Shown in pieces: positions 23,024 through 31,173 of a stretch of 64,000 nt of DNA (position 1 is the first letter of the stretch; each line of letters opens with the position of its first letter). The notes below the pieces were generated by a model. It was given only the letters and a program-made list of their open reading frames with translations, was not told the origin of the DNA and made no database searches. The position numbers and the translations under genes are program-made. The stretch comes from Candidatus Eisenbacteria bacterium (GTDB lineage: Bacteria; Eisenbacteria; RBG-16-71-46; CAIMUX01; JAHJDP01), in the NCBI GenBank assembly GCA_018831195.1, contig JAHJDP010000023.1, positions 1 through 64,000 of the forward strand. Direction: 5' to 3'.

Positions 23024-23797
23024 ATGAAATGTTCCATTGCTGGATTCAGCCTCATTGAGCTGATTGTCGTTGTGGCCGTCATGGCCGTTCTCGCCTCTGT
23101 CGCCATTCCGCTCGTCGGTGTCGTTATGAACCGGGAACATGGCGATGCAACGGTGAAAGAGATGCAGGGTATCCAAGAATGTCTGGAAGCCTACTTTGAG
23201 GACCATCTCGAATTTCCTGAAACCCTGGAGGATTTGGAGACGGATGGATATATTTCCAGCTCCTTTACGGAAGGCGACGCTTTCACTGACTCTTGGGGCA
23301 ATGGGTATGTATATGCCATCAAAGATTACAATGCGACCATCACCAGCCTCGGAGAGGATCAAGTCGATTCCAAATTGAATCTCTCGCTGACCTTCAGCGG
23401 AATTCCCATTCTGCGGAAACAAACCCGCGAAGAGATGAAGACAATTCACATCGCCCTGCAAAATTATGAAATTCTGCGCGGCAGCGAGATCGTGGACGAC
23501 GGCAGCGGGAACAACGGGAACGGGAATGGTAACGGGAATGGAAATGGTATTGTCATTTTTGGAAACGGGAATGGCAACAACGGGAACGGGAATGGTAACG
23601 AGGGCGAACTTGAAAGTTCTTACCCATCCCTCCCATCACAGTGGTATAAGGCAAACCAACCGGATAAATGTGCTTTGGGAATACTTATTACCTATGGATT
23701 CATGCCCAACAACGATAAGTATATTAGCGATGCTTGGGGTAAGGAGTACATATATGAGGGATCGCCGGCTGACTATGTGACCAGCAAGAACTTTTAA
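23024..23797 (+). CDS. Pseudopilin with an Asn-Gly repeat insert
   Basis: 257 residues; start at 23024 behind AAGGGGTGAATAG. Short leader MKCSIAG, cleavage before FSLIELIVVVAVMAVLASVA, Glu at +5. The globular region contains two similar 'W/DAWG-x-Y-Y' ends: FTDSWGNGYVYAIKD (residues ~86-100) and ISDAWGKEYIYEGS near the C-terminus. This suggests an internally duplicated GspG-like domain. Between them lies a glycine/asparagine tract (residues ~160-192, NGNGNGNGNG twice), encoded by repeated GGGAAC/GGGAAT units that include a 25-bp perfect duplication. The tract would form a flexible exposed loop on the filament or pseudopilus and could change length by slippage without loss of frame. Confidence 0.85.
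   Translation: MKCSIAGFSLIELIVVVAVMAVLASVAIPLVGVVMNREHGDATVKEMQGIQECLEAYFEDHLEFPETLEDLETDGYISSSFTEGDAFTDSWGNGYVYAIKDYNATITSLGEDQVDSKLNLSLTFSGIPILRKQTREEMKTIHIALQNYEILRGSEIVDDGSGNNGNGNGNGNGNGIVIFGNGNGNNGNGNGNEGELESSYPSLPSQWYKANQPDKCALGILITYGFMPNNDKYISDAWGKEYIYEGSPADYVTSKNF
23501..23600 (+). repeat. GGGAAC/GGGAAT tandem-like repeat inside the pseudopilin gene
   Basis: Units of 6 bp (GGGAAC, GGGAAT, GGTAAC) encode Asn-Gly pairs. A 25-bp sequence (AACAACGGGAACGGGAATGG plus five more bases) is present twice without change, at 23510-23534 and 23576-23600, 66 bp apart, which is a multiple of three. Confidence 0.85.
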
Positions 23798-23850
23798 GCG
23801 GATGGATGAGAAATGACAAACCATAACCAACATCATTCATCGAGGACAAG

Positions 23851-25356
23851 ATGGGAATGATCTGCGGGGTTGAACTGACCCCAGATGCTTTGAAATATGC
23901 GATTGTAGAGAATAAGCGCGGCCGGCAGCGCGTCGTTTCGCACGGCCGGGTGACTCTTATTGAGGGACTGACCCCCGGTCAGGCTCTGGCTGAGCTGCAA
24001 AGACAAAGTTCAATTTCAGTCCGCCGTGTCCGTCTGGCTTTGGGGACCCAGACAGCCCACATCAAAATGCACAATTTCCCACCGATGTCCAAAGCCGACC
24101 TGTATCAGGTCATTCAGAATGAGATCCGCAAAGAACTGGAGATGATCCCCGACGAGTTTGTCTATGGATATGAGATCCTTCCGCGGCGCAAAAAAAAGGA
24201 CCCTTATCAGGTCCTCGTCGCTCTGACCCCTCGCGAAGGGATTGCCGCTATCGAGCAGGATTTGGCCGAACAGAAATTTGAACCGGAGCTGATCACCCTG
24301 AGCAGTTTGGCGTTGATGTCTCATGTGCGGACGCTGACAACGAGCATGGGCAACAAGGCCGTGGCCGTCCTGCATGTCGGCAGCCGGCTCATGGTCCTTG
24401 CCATTGTCGAGGGAGATTCCATCCGGATTGTCCGTGATGTGGCTGGCGGCATAGAATTTAAAAATCTGAACAATATCCAACTGACGGGAACATATGATTT
24501 CAACAATGTTCCGGAACCTGAAGAGTTGGAGCGCATTGTCCATGTCCTTGATGAAATCGCCCGAGTGTCCCAACAAATCAAGAAAACATTGGATTACGAT
24601 GGGACCTCCCATCCGCAGTCGCCGGTAGAGAGGCTTTTCTTTACAGGCGATGTGTCGGGCGTTGAAGAGATCGGATCGATTCTTGAGAATGAGATCGGCC
24701 TCCCGGTGGAAATGTTGGAGCTTCCGTCCGGCTTGGAGATTGCCGATCGATGTGTGTCCCTTCGCAATGAAGGCTCGGTCTATGCGCTGCCGCTGGCGTT
24801 GGCGGCGACGTCTCAAGTAGAAAAGATACCCGATCTGCAAACTAGAGTCCGCCGGGTCCGCTTCCCTCTGGGCAAGACGGCTGCCGCCGCCGGTGTATGG
24901 GCCGCCGTCGTGGGATCCGCGCTGACAATCGGCATCACAAAAGACCAGGTGGATAACTCAAAAAGATTACGCAACCAGCTGAAGGAAGAGCGGTCGGCTC
25001 TGATGGAATTGGAAATTGAGCCCAGCGCGCCCATGGAGCTGCTGAGCCGTCTAGGCGGCTGGTCGGGTGTGATCCCGCAGCAACACATCCGCCGTTTATC
25101 GGAAATCCTTCCCCCCGAGGCTTTGCTGATGGATCTCAGCTCGGTACGGCAAGTCGACGGTTTGATCCTTCGAGCCCAAGGCTACATCCAGCATACCAGC
25201 CCCGAGCGGCGCCTCGAGGCCTGGAATCTCCTGCTGACACGCCTGCAGCAGGAACCGTCTTATTTAGACGTTCGAATTGATCCAATGGAGATAGACAGCC
25301 GCACCCAAACGACGAGGCTGCCATTTGGTTTCACATTAACGGTGGAGGTCCCATGA
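23851..25356 (+). CDS. PilM-PilN fusion (pilus/secretion inner-membrane assembly)
   Basis: 501 residues; ATG at 23851 behind CGAGGAC. Residues 1-335 are an actin-like PilM/GspL cytoplasmic domain (GMICGVELTPDALKYAIVEN, RVRLALGTQTAHIKMHNFPP, and the later FTGDVSGVEEIGSIL strand). A single membrane segment follows at residues 345-368 (TAAAAGVWAAVVGSALTIGI). After it comes a coiled stretch (LRNQLKEERSALMELE) and a PilN-like periplasmic ferredoxin fold, residues 400-500 (LSEILPPEALLMDLSSV... PFGFTLTVEV). Usually PilM and PilN are separate, while GspL combines both. The arrangement therefore resembles GspL but with a full PilM. Its stop overlaps the next start (ATGA). Confidence 0.85.
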   Translation: MGMICGVELTPDALKYAIVENKRGRQRVVSHGRVTLIEGLTPGQALAELQRQSSISVRRVRLALGTQTAHIKMHNFPPMSKADLYQVIQNEIRKELEMIPDEFVYGYEILPRRKKKDPYQVLVALTPREGIAAIEQDLAEQKFEPELITLSSLALMSHVRTLTTSMGNKAVAVLHVGSRLMVLAIVEGDSIRIVRDVAGGIEFKNLNNIQLTGTYDFNNVPEPEELERIVHVLDEIARVSQQIKKTLDYDGTSHPQSPVERLFFTGDVSGVEEIGSILENEIGLPVEMLELPSGLEIADRCVSLRNEGSVYALPLALAATSQVEKIPDLQTRVRRVRFPLGKTAAAAGVWAAVVGSALTIGITKDQVDNSKRLRNQLKEERSALMELEIEPSAPMELLSRLGGWSGVIPQQHIRRLSEILPPEALLMDLSSVRQVDGLILRAQGYIQHTSPERRLEAWNLLLTRLQQEPSYLDVRIDPMEIDSRTQTTRLPFGFTLTVEVP

Positions 25357-26405
25357 AACAGATGGGAAAAATTATACATCTGCCGTTGGCGATGACAAAA
25401 ACAGATCCAGCCGAGAAAAAAGAATCTCTGTTGACCCGGATTCCAATGGCGGCGCTTATTGTCGGATCCATCTTGCTCACCATTTTGGTTGTGCGTGGAG
25501 CTATCATGCTCAAACAAGGTGACCGATGGAAGACGGAAGCCGGAATATTAACCGAAGAGATCCAGACCCTTCAGGTTCTTGCAAGCGAAGAAGCAGCTCA
25601 GGCATCCGAGCAAATTCCCCTGTTTATTCCGAATGAGACCCATCCCGCTCTGATAATCCAACAGCTGGAGAATCATTTACAGGCAGCCGGTATTCGGACC
25701 TACCGGTACCGGATCATCCCACCGGAGCATCTGGCGCAGGATGAAGAAAGTCCGGAATACAGCCATGCGGCCTTCGCGTTGAATCCATCCGACGATTCGA
25801 AAGAGCCTCTGCCGGCCGAGAGCTTTCTTGCCGATCTGGTTCTTGAGAAAGCGCCCACAGTAGACAATCTCATCGAGTGGAAGATCCCCCTTCGAATCAT
25901 TGCGCCCTACGATCGCATCAGCGCTTTTCTGGGTTCATTGAGGGAGACCGGCCGGATTTGGTTCATCCCCCAAATGAACGAGACAAAAACAGGCAGTGAC
26001 GTCACCGCCGATCTATTGCTTCTGACCTGGTCGCAGTTCGGAGAAGCAGAATCCTCTTCAGACGGCGAGACGATTGAAGAAGTCCAGCCGGCTCAGGCCG
26101 GCATGATAAATCCGGTTTTGAATCGTGCGAGCCGGCAGGATCTAAATCAACGGGATCCGTTCCAGGGCGCGGGCGCCATCAGCAGCGCCGGTGCGGGGCG
26201 GGTCATTCCCAAGCCTCCAACCCTGGGGGCGATTCGTTGGGGATCCGATCCAATGGCATTGCTCGATGGCCGGATTGTACGGGTGGGGTCCACGATTGGG
26301 CCATGGAGGGTCATAGAGATTGCAAATAAAAACGTTGTACTCCGTCATGAGACCGGGGCGGAAAGACATCTCTCGGTGGATACAGACATTGTCCCCGGAC
26401 AATAA
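25353..26405 (+). CDS. PilO-PilP-like fusion (pilus/secretion periplasmic alignment protein)
   Basis: 350 residues; the ATG overlaps the previous stop by four bases. Residues 28-50 (RIPMAALIVGSILLTILVV) are a membrane span, followed by a coiled segment and a PilO-like ferredoxin fold (TVDNLIEWKIPLRIIAPYDR, ISAFLGSLRETGRIWFIPQM). After a linker, residues about 275-350 are a small beta domain of PilP/GspC type: NQRDPFQGAG, LGAIRWGSDPMALLDGRIVR, STIGPWRVIEIANKNVVL. In standard systems PilO and PilP are separate, and PilP contacts the secretin. The fusion would link the inner-membrane platform directly to the secretin encoded next. Confidence 0.78.
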   Translation: MKQMGKIIHLPLAMTKTDPAEKKESLLTRIPMAALIVGSILLTILVVRGAIMLKQGDRWKTEAGILTEEIQTLQVLASEEAAQASEQIPLFIPNETHPALIIQQLENHLQAAGIRTYRYRIIPPEHLAQDEESPEYSHAAFALNPSDDSKEPLPAESFLADLVLEKAPTVDNLIEWKIPLRIIAPYDRISAFLGSLRETGRIWFIPQMNETKTGSDVTADLLLLTWSQFGEAESSSDGETIEEVQPAQAGMINPVLNRASRQDLNQRDPFQGAGAISSAGAGRVIPKPPTLGAIRWGSDPMALLDGRIVRVGSTIGPWRVIEIANKNVVLRHETGAERHLSVDTDIVPGQ

Positions 26406-27720
26406 GAATCGCCGGCTGAGTTTCTTGGCCGCCGTCCTATTGGGGACTATTCTACTCCTCTGTGCGGGCCGGGGACTTACCCAGTCGATTCCGGACGCGC
26501 GATCTCAAAAGTATGAGAAGGCCACGCCGCTCTCATTGAATTTTCCGGATCAGCGAAAATTTTCGCTGGCACTTAACGATCTTTCCCTCTCTGAGGCGAT
26601 CCGATTTCTGATTCAGGATACGGGTTTTCATGTCGTCGAAGAAGAGTCCCTCAGTGTTCCCACACATGGAAGACTCGACTCGGTGACAGTATCAGAAGCA
26701 TTGCAAATTCTTGCGCAACGCTATGATCTGAGCTACCGGTTCCAGGACTCGAATTTCATTGTGGGGCGGACAAAATCCAGTATCTTCTCGATCAATCATA
26801 TCGTGGAGCCGGAAAGCGGCCTTTGGGAGGAGTTGGGGGAAAACCTCAAGGGACTGCTCTCCTCCAATGGACGCCTTGTATTAAATACATACACGGGTAC
26901 GGCGTCTATTATTGATGCTCCCAGTGCCATTCAAAGAGTGAGTGACTTTCTGGCGGCAGTGGAATCAGACTACTCCAAACAGGTTATCATCGAAGCAAAA
27001 ATTGTTGAAGTCCGGCTCAGCGAGGACAATGAAGTTGGTGTTGATTGGACTGTTTTTTCAAAGGGATGGGATAATGTCACGGGTAACACCCCTGCTCATG
27101 GCATCTTTGAACAGCGCACCGTGAGCGGCATGGGGGTTTTCCAATTCGGTCTTGTTAACAGCGGTCGCGCCGATATTCTCGTCGACATGCTCAATGAGCA
27201 GGGGCAGTTGGATGTCATTTCGCAGCCCAAAGTTGTGACAATGGGCAATCATCCGGCCACCTTCCGGGCCACGCAGACGGTTCCCTATTTCGTTGTGGAT
27301 GTCATCCCGACGGATGGCGCTTCTCCTTATATTCAATACGATCTCGAATTTCGCGATGCCGGAGTGACGCTGGATGTACTGACGCATGTCGGGACGGATG
27401 GACAGATCACCGTGCAGGTGCATCCTGTTGTCTCTGAGATCACCGGCTATACAGCGGCGCTCCCGAATCTCCCCTCGCAACCGATTATTGATGTCAGGGA
27501 GACCCAGACCACCGTCCGGATGCGCGACGGCGAGACATTGGTCATCGGCGGCCTTCTTTATACCCGCGATGAGGAAGAGCACCGGGGCATCCCGATACTC
27601 TCGAGCATCCCGATCATTAAACACCTCTTTGGAAACACAAAGACATCGACAAAGAAGGTGGAGATGGTTGTTTTCCTCACGCCGAGGATCTTGCCCGAGA
27701 TGGCGGAGGATCACGAGTAG
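26389..27720 (+). CDS. Secretin (GspD/PilQ), short form
   Basis: The start is set at a TTG (26389) because GGTGG lies 9 bp upstream and because the resulting N-terminus (MSPDNKNRRLSFLAAVLLGT) is a signal peptide; an ATG at 26347 in the same frame lacks a ribosome binding site. About 443 residues. Residues ~60-135 form an STN/N0-like domain (DLSLSEAIRFLIQDTGFHVV), followed by one N1-like domain (LVLNTYTGTASIIDAPSAIQ) and the secretin core (VIIEAKIVEVRLSEDNEVGV, RDGETLVIGGLLY, GIPILSSIPIIKHLFGN, VEMVVFLTPRIL). With a single N1 domain it is shorter than classical GspD, closer to pilus secretins. It is the last gene of the operon. Confidence 0.92.
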   Translation: MSPDNKNRRLSFLAAVLLGTILLLCAGRGLTQSIPDARSQKYEKATPLSLNFPDQRKFSLALNDLSLSEAIRFLIQDTGFHVVEEESLSVPTHGRLDSVTVSEALQILAQRYDLSYRFQDSNFIVGRTKSSIFSINHIVEPESGLWEELGENLKGLLSSNGRLVLNTYTGTASIIDAPSAIQRVSDFLAAVESDYSKQVIIEAKIVEVRLSEDNEVGVDWTVFSKGWDNVTGNTPAHGIFEQRTVSGMGVFQFGLVNSGRADILVDMLNEQGQLDVISQPKVVTMGNHPATFRATQTVPYFVVDVIPTDGASPYIQYDLEFRDAGVTLDVLTHVGTDGQITVQVHPVVSEITGYTAALPNLPSQPIIDVRETQTTVRMRDGETLVIGGLLYTRDEEEHRGIPILSSIPIIKHLFGNTKTSTKKVEMVVFLTPRILPEMAEDHE

Positions 27721-27762
27721 GCTGTGTTGTCCGCGCTCTTATACCCTCTTATCTCAACGAAG

Positions 27763-27790
27763 AAAACCCCCGGGTCGCCCGGGGGTTTTT
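27763..27790. terminator. Bidirectional terminator between secretin and pseudopilin genes
   Basis: AAAACCCCCGGG and CCCGGGGGTTTT pair around a short loop, with an A-run before and a T-run after, so it should stop transcripts from both converging sides. Confidence 0.92.
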
Positions 27791-27827
27791 GAGTATTCAT
27801 TTTGTCTGACTCTATTGCTCTAAAGGA

Positions 27828-28382
27828 TTAGTTTACCTTTCGTGTCACTACAGCGATAATGTCGTCCTTTTTCGGATCACCCTGCAAAAGTCGTTGAGCT
27901 GCAGTATCGATCACGCCGTCCGGACCGCCGGAGATGATGGCAATAGCACCACCCGGACCGCCACGGTTTGTTCCCTTCTTCCCATAATAGACCTTATACG
28001 GCAATCCCCATGGATCAACGACACCACGATAGACGCCATTGCTGGCCAGGGCGACAACCATATCACTGCCGCTCTGCACACCGCGCTCCATATAAGGTCC
28101 ATCCCAAGTATTCAGACCCTCTGTATTCGAATAAAGACATGAGAATGCGACAAGATCCTGCTCATCGTTACTTGATCCCGTCCATTTGGAGGGCCAGAAG
28201 GTTGTGTCCATATAGTACTGATTGAAGGCTGTCGAAATGGCTTCCATATCGGATTTGGCTCGAGAGACTTTGCTCTTGCCGACCTCCTGGATAACCAAGG
28301 GCGTCAAAATACCAGCGAGAACCGCCAAAATTCCGACGATGACGATGGCCTCAATCATTGTAAACCCAGCATTCCGCTTCAC
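27828..28382 (-). CDS. Type II secretion/pilus pseudopilin, converging gene
   Basis: 184 residues from a GTG at 28382, chosen because AGGAGGAGG lies 7 bp upstream and because the leader then is only MKRNAG before FTMIEAIVIVGILAVLAG, a canonical prepilin peptidase site with Glu at +5. Upstream ATG codons in the same frame (28415, 28475) have no ribosome binding site. The globular part resembles the operon-encoded GspG-like protein (WDGPYMERG, DPWGLPYKVYY, IISGGPDGVID). It is transcribed toward the secretion operon from its own promoter, so its dose may be set independently of the other pseudopilins. Confidence 0.88.
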   Translation of the reverse strand: MKRNAGFTMIEAIVIVGILAVLAGILTPLVIQEVGKSKVSRAKSDMEAISTAFNQYYMDTTFWPSKWTGSSNDEQDLVAFSCLYSNTEGLNTWDGPYMERGVQSGSDMVVALASNGVYRGVVDPWGLPYKVYYGKKGTNRGGPGGAIAIISGGPDGVIDTAAQRLLQGDPKKDDIIAVVTRKVN

Positions 28383-28722
28383 CAGAGTACCTCCTCCTGT
28401 CTTCTTCCGGAGCATGTGTTCATTCCGCAGGAGTTCCAACCGGAATCCCCTTACGTATGAAACCGCCCTCCCCAAAAAATAGAGAACCTTCCCATTCCTG
28501 CATTTCCTTCACTATAATTTTCGTCATATTCCCAACCCTCATTGAGGGAAATGACGGCCGTTTCTGGTGGAAAGGCATCTATCGCCCCACCGGTGGACAT
28601 CTTTGGGGAGACGACAGGGGATATCTTGGGTATGCTTTCAGAGGGAGGACGCGGGGTTCCCATTGTCACTCCTGCGGGGGGCGGAGGAGCAGGTGGCACG
28701 ACCGAAAATTTCCGTATCATGT
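28383..28722. other. Divergent intergenic region with two overlapping small ORFs
   Basis: This 340-bp region separates the leftward pseudopilin gene and the rightward GWxTD gene. Two open frames lie on opposite strands over the same bases: 28542-28736 plus (64 residues, Gly-rich) and 28451-28720 minus (Pro-rich start, then an aromatic end EGWEYDENYSEG...RFSIFWGG). Neither has a good ribosome binding site. The aromatic tail of the minus one looks protein-like, but I do not call a gene. TATAAT on the plus strand near 28512 has no matching -35 box. Confidence 0.35.
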
Positions 28723-31173
28723 ATGAAAGCAATTAGTTACAGCGTTTTAACGATCTTTCTTGCAGGTTCTTTCCTCACCTTCCTGGGCGGTTGCGGCTCC
28801 CGATTGCCACCACCCTATAAACCGATGCGTCCCAAGCAGTTCACCTGGATTCTTCTCGAGGAAGATCCGACAAAAGCGATTGTGGCCCTGCTTTTCAGGT
28901 CGTCTGCCATCGACTCCATTCCACCCCCCATAACCCTCAGGCGGATTGATGCCCTTCTGCGGCGCTTGCATCCCTCCCAGATCGAACCCGATGCGGTCGA
29001 TCGACTCGCCCTGCTGCGGGAAGAGGAAGAGCTGGAGCGCCAGCTTCAGGAACTTCACATCGGGATGGGAGATCTTGTGCGATTCCGGTTGGGTATCGGC
29101 ATGGGGGATGATGATACGATTTTCCGCCGGCTCGCCGGGATCCTGGGCAGCAAAGCGATTCTTTCGCTTCATTACGGCACGGTGGAGGGACGAATTCATG
29201 CCCGTCAGTATTTAGAGAGCGGTTTGATTTGGGATCCTGACAATCCGATTTTGACAATTCTCCTTTCCCGGCTTCTAAAAATGGGATCGTATCATTGGCT
29301 CTCTACAAAAATGTTGGAACGTTACGGCAGAGGATCCCGAGGCCGGGATCTCATGGATCTCGAACAGATGCGCGCATGGGAAGGCCACTACCAAACAACA
29401 CTTGAAGAGAAGAATCTGCGCAAAGCACACAAGTATATTGATAAAATTCTGGAGCGCAACGGGCGCCGCCCCTGGATCCTGCTGGAGCAGGCGAGGCTTT
29501 ACATTGAAGGAGACCGCGACACCGATGCCCGGCCCCTTCTTGAAGAAGCGCTGAGCGCCATGAGGGATGATCTCGCGGCAAAGGACGAAACCGGCGCAGA
29601 GATCTCGCCAAGGGAGCTCCGCGGCAACGCCTACTTCCTCAGCGCCACTCTCGAAAGCAACCGGTTGGAATACGATAAGGCCGATTCCCTCTTTCGGCTT
29701 GCTTTTGAAGATCTTAGACATTCCGAAGGCGGAGGCTACCTCGCTGATCTTATGGCCTTGCCCTGGGATTTATTTTCAGCGGAAGAAAAACTCGAATATG
29801 ACAGCAACCCCAACAGGGATGCTTGGTTAGAACATTTTTGGCACACGGAGGACCCTATCCTGGCGACACCCCACCTTCGTGAAAACCAGGTGGAATATTG
29901 GACACGCATTGCTATCGCAAAAACACGCTTCGATCGCTTGCGCAATGAATTGACCGGGCCGGAAACGGAACCCGGCGCCGCCATACTGCGGTTTGGGCGC
30001 CCGGCCCGGTTTGAATTTCTCAACGGGCAGCCGAAGGCCGGCTCCAGCATCCATCCCTCGATTGACTTCAGTATCTTTAGAAAACTCATAATGAGTTATA
30101 CATTCCGGTATACGACAAACCCCCAGGATTCCGTAAAACGCGTGCTGGCATTTGATGACGGCGGGGGCAACAATCTTTTCACCTGCATCGACTCCCTGGC
30201 GACTCTGGTTTGGCCGCCGCGCGTTTTCGATTTCAGTTTCCGCGGCCTCTACTACCCCATGGCCATGGATGCCGCCAGGTTTCAAGAACATAACGGCACC
30301 ACGCGGCTGATCGTAGGCCTTGAGACATTATGGCCTAATCTACAGGTGCCGTTTCCACTGAGCGAGTATTCATTTGAGGGGTCCCTGGAAGCTATATCGA
30401 CGCGCTACCAAATGAGGGATCAAGGGGATATCTATTTCGGGAAGCCAATGGGAACCCGCGAATTGCCAATGGATCGAATCGTTCCCGCTCAAGGCCGGGG
30501 ATCGCTATTCCAACGGCGTATCGCCACCCTTGAATGGGACCATCTCCCGGCGGGAATCAGCCGGGTGGCCTCTTTGTTAAAGCTTCGGGATAATACAGGC
30601 GTGATCGTCGGATATTCAGCCGACAACGGAGATAAAATCATCCATCCCGGCTGGGACACCGGGAAGTTGGAGATGAGCGATATCCTCTTCGCCGCCCACA
30701 TTTCGGACAACGGTCTCAGCGAGCGGGATTGGGAGATCCGGCCCGGCGTCACGGCATATGGTATCCCCCGTGACAGCCTCAAAATCATACCCCGGGGCAG
30801 TACAAAACTACTCCCCGGCGAAGACCTCTTCATATTGTTTGAAGTTTACAACCTAAGTCCCGGATCCGGCGTCTCTCAATGTGAAATCCGCCAGATATTA
30901 GAGAAAATCCGCCCCGACGGCACCGTGGCCTACAGTGTTGGTTCGGCGGATGCCACTTCATCTCTCATCCGATACGGAATCAATTGGTGGGTTTCATGGA
31001 ACGGCATCGGCCTTTCAGAACTCAAAGAGGGGCGCTATCGTCTGCGGATTATCGCCTTTGATCAAAACGCTTTTCAGGCCGTGGAAAAAACAAAATCCTT
31101 CACCGTTTTGTCCGGTCAGCATCTCGCCGGAGAATACCCCTGGCGGCGGCTAAAGCCGGAGGAGCCGTCATAA
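28723..31173 (+). CDS. GWxTD-domain lipoprotein
   Basis: 816 residues from the ATG at 28723. The signal (MKAISYSVLTIFLAGSFLTF) leads to a lipobox LGGC at Cys about 24. Residues 100-380 are helical and TPR-like (ARQYLESGLIWDPDNPILTI, AHKYIDKILERNGRRPWILL, NAYFLSATLESNRLEYDKAD). The central LFSAEEKLEYDSN...HFWHTEDP followed by RENQVEYWTRIAIAKTRFD matches the GWxTD motif region found in FCB-group proteins. The C-terminal part is beta-rich. Family function is unknown; such proteins are usually periplasmic or surface-attached. The ribosome binding site is weak. Its stop overlaps the presumed ATA start of the MATE gene. Confidence 0.75.
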   Translation: MKAISYSVLTIFLAGSFLTFLGGCGSRLPPPYKPMRPKQFTWILLEEDPTKAIVALLFRSSAIDSIPPPITLRRIDALLRRLHPSQIEPDAVDRLALLREEEELERQLQELHIGMGDLVRFRLGIGMGDDDTIFRRLAGILGSKAILSLHYGTVEGRIHARQYLESGLIWDPDNPILTILLSRLLKMGSYHWLSTKMLERYGRGSRGRDLMDLEQMRAWEGHYQTTLEEKNLRKAHKYIDKILERNGRRPWILLEQARLYIEGDRDTDARPLLEEALSAMRDDLAAKDETGAEISPRELRGNAYFLSATLESNRLEYDKADSLFRLAFEDLRHSEGGGYLADLMALPWDLFSAEEKLEYDSNPNRDAWLEHFWHTEDPILATPHLRENQVEYWTRIAIAKTRFDRLRNELTGPETEPGAAILRFGRPARFEFLNGQPKAGSSIHPSIDFSIFRKLIMSYTFRYTTNPQDSVKRVLAFDDGGGNNLFTCIDSLATLVWPPRVFDFSFRGLYYPMAMDAARFQEHNGTTRLIVGLETLWPNLQVPFPLSEYSFEGSLEAISTRYQMRDQGDIYFGKPMGTRELPMDRIVPAQGRGSLFQRRIATLEWDHLPAGISRVASLLKLRDNTGVIVGYSADNGDKIIHPGWDTGKLEMSDILFAAHISDNGLSERDWEIRPGVTAYGIPRDSLKIIPRGSTKLLPGEDLFILFEVYNLSPGSGVSQCEIRQILEKIRPDGTVAYSVGSADATSSLIRYGINWWVSWNGIGLSELKEGRYRLRIIAFDQNAFQAVEKTKSFTVLSGQHLAGEYPWRRLKPEEPS

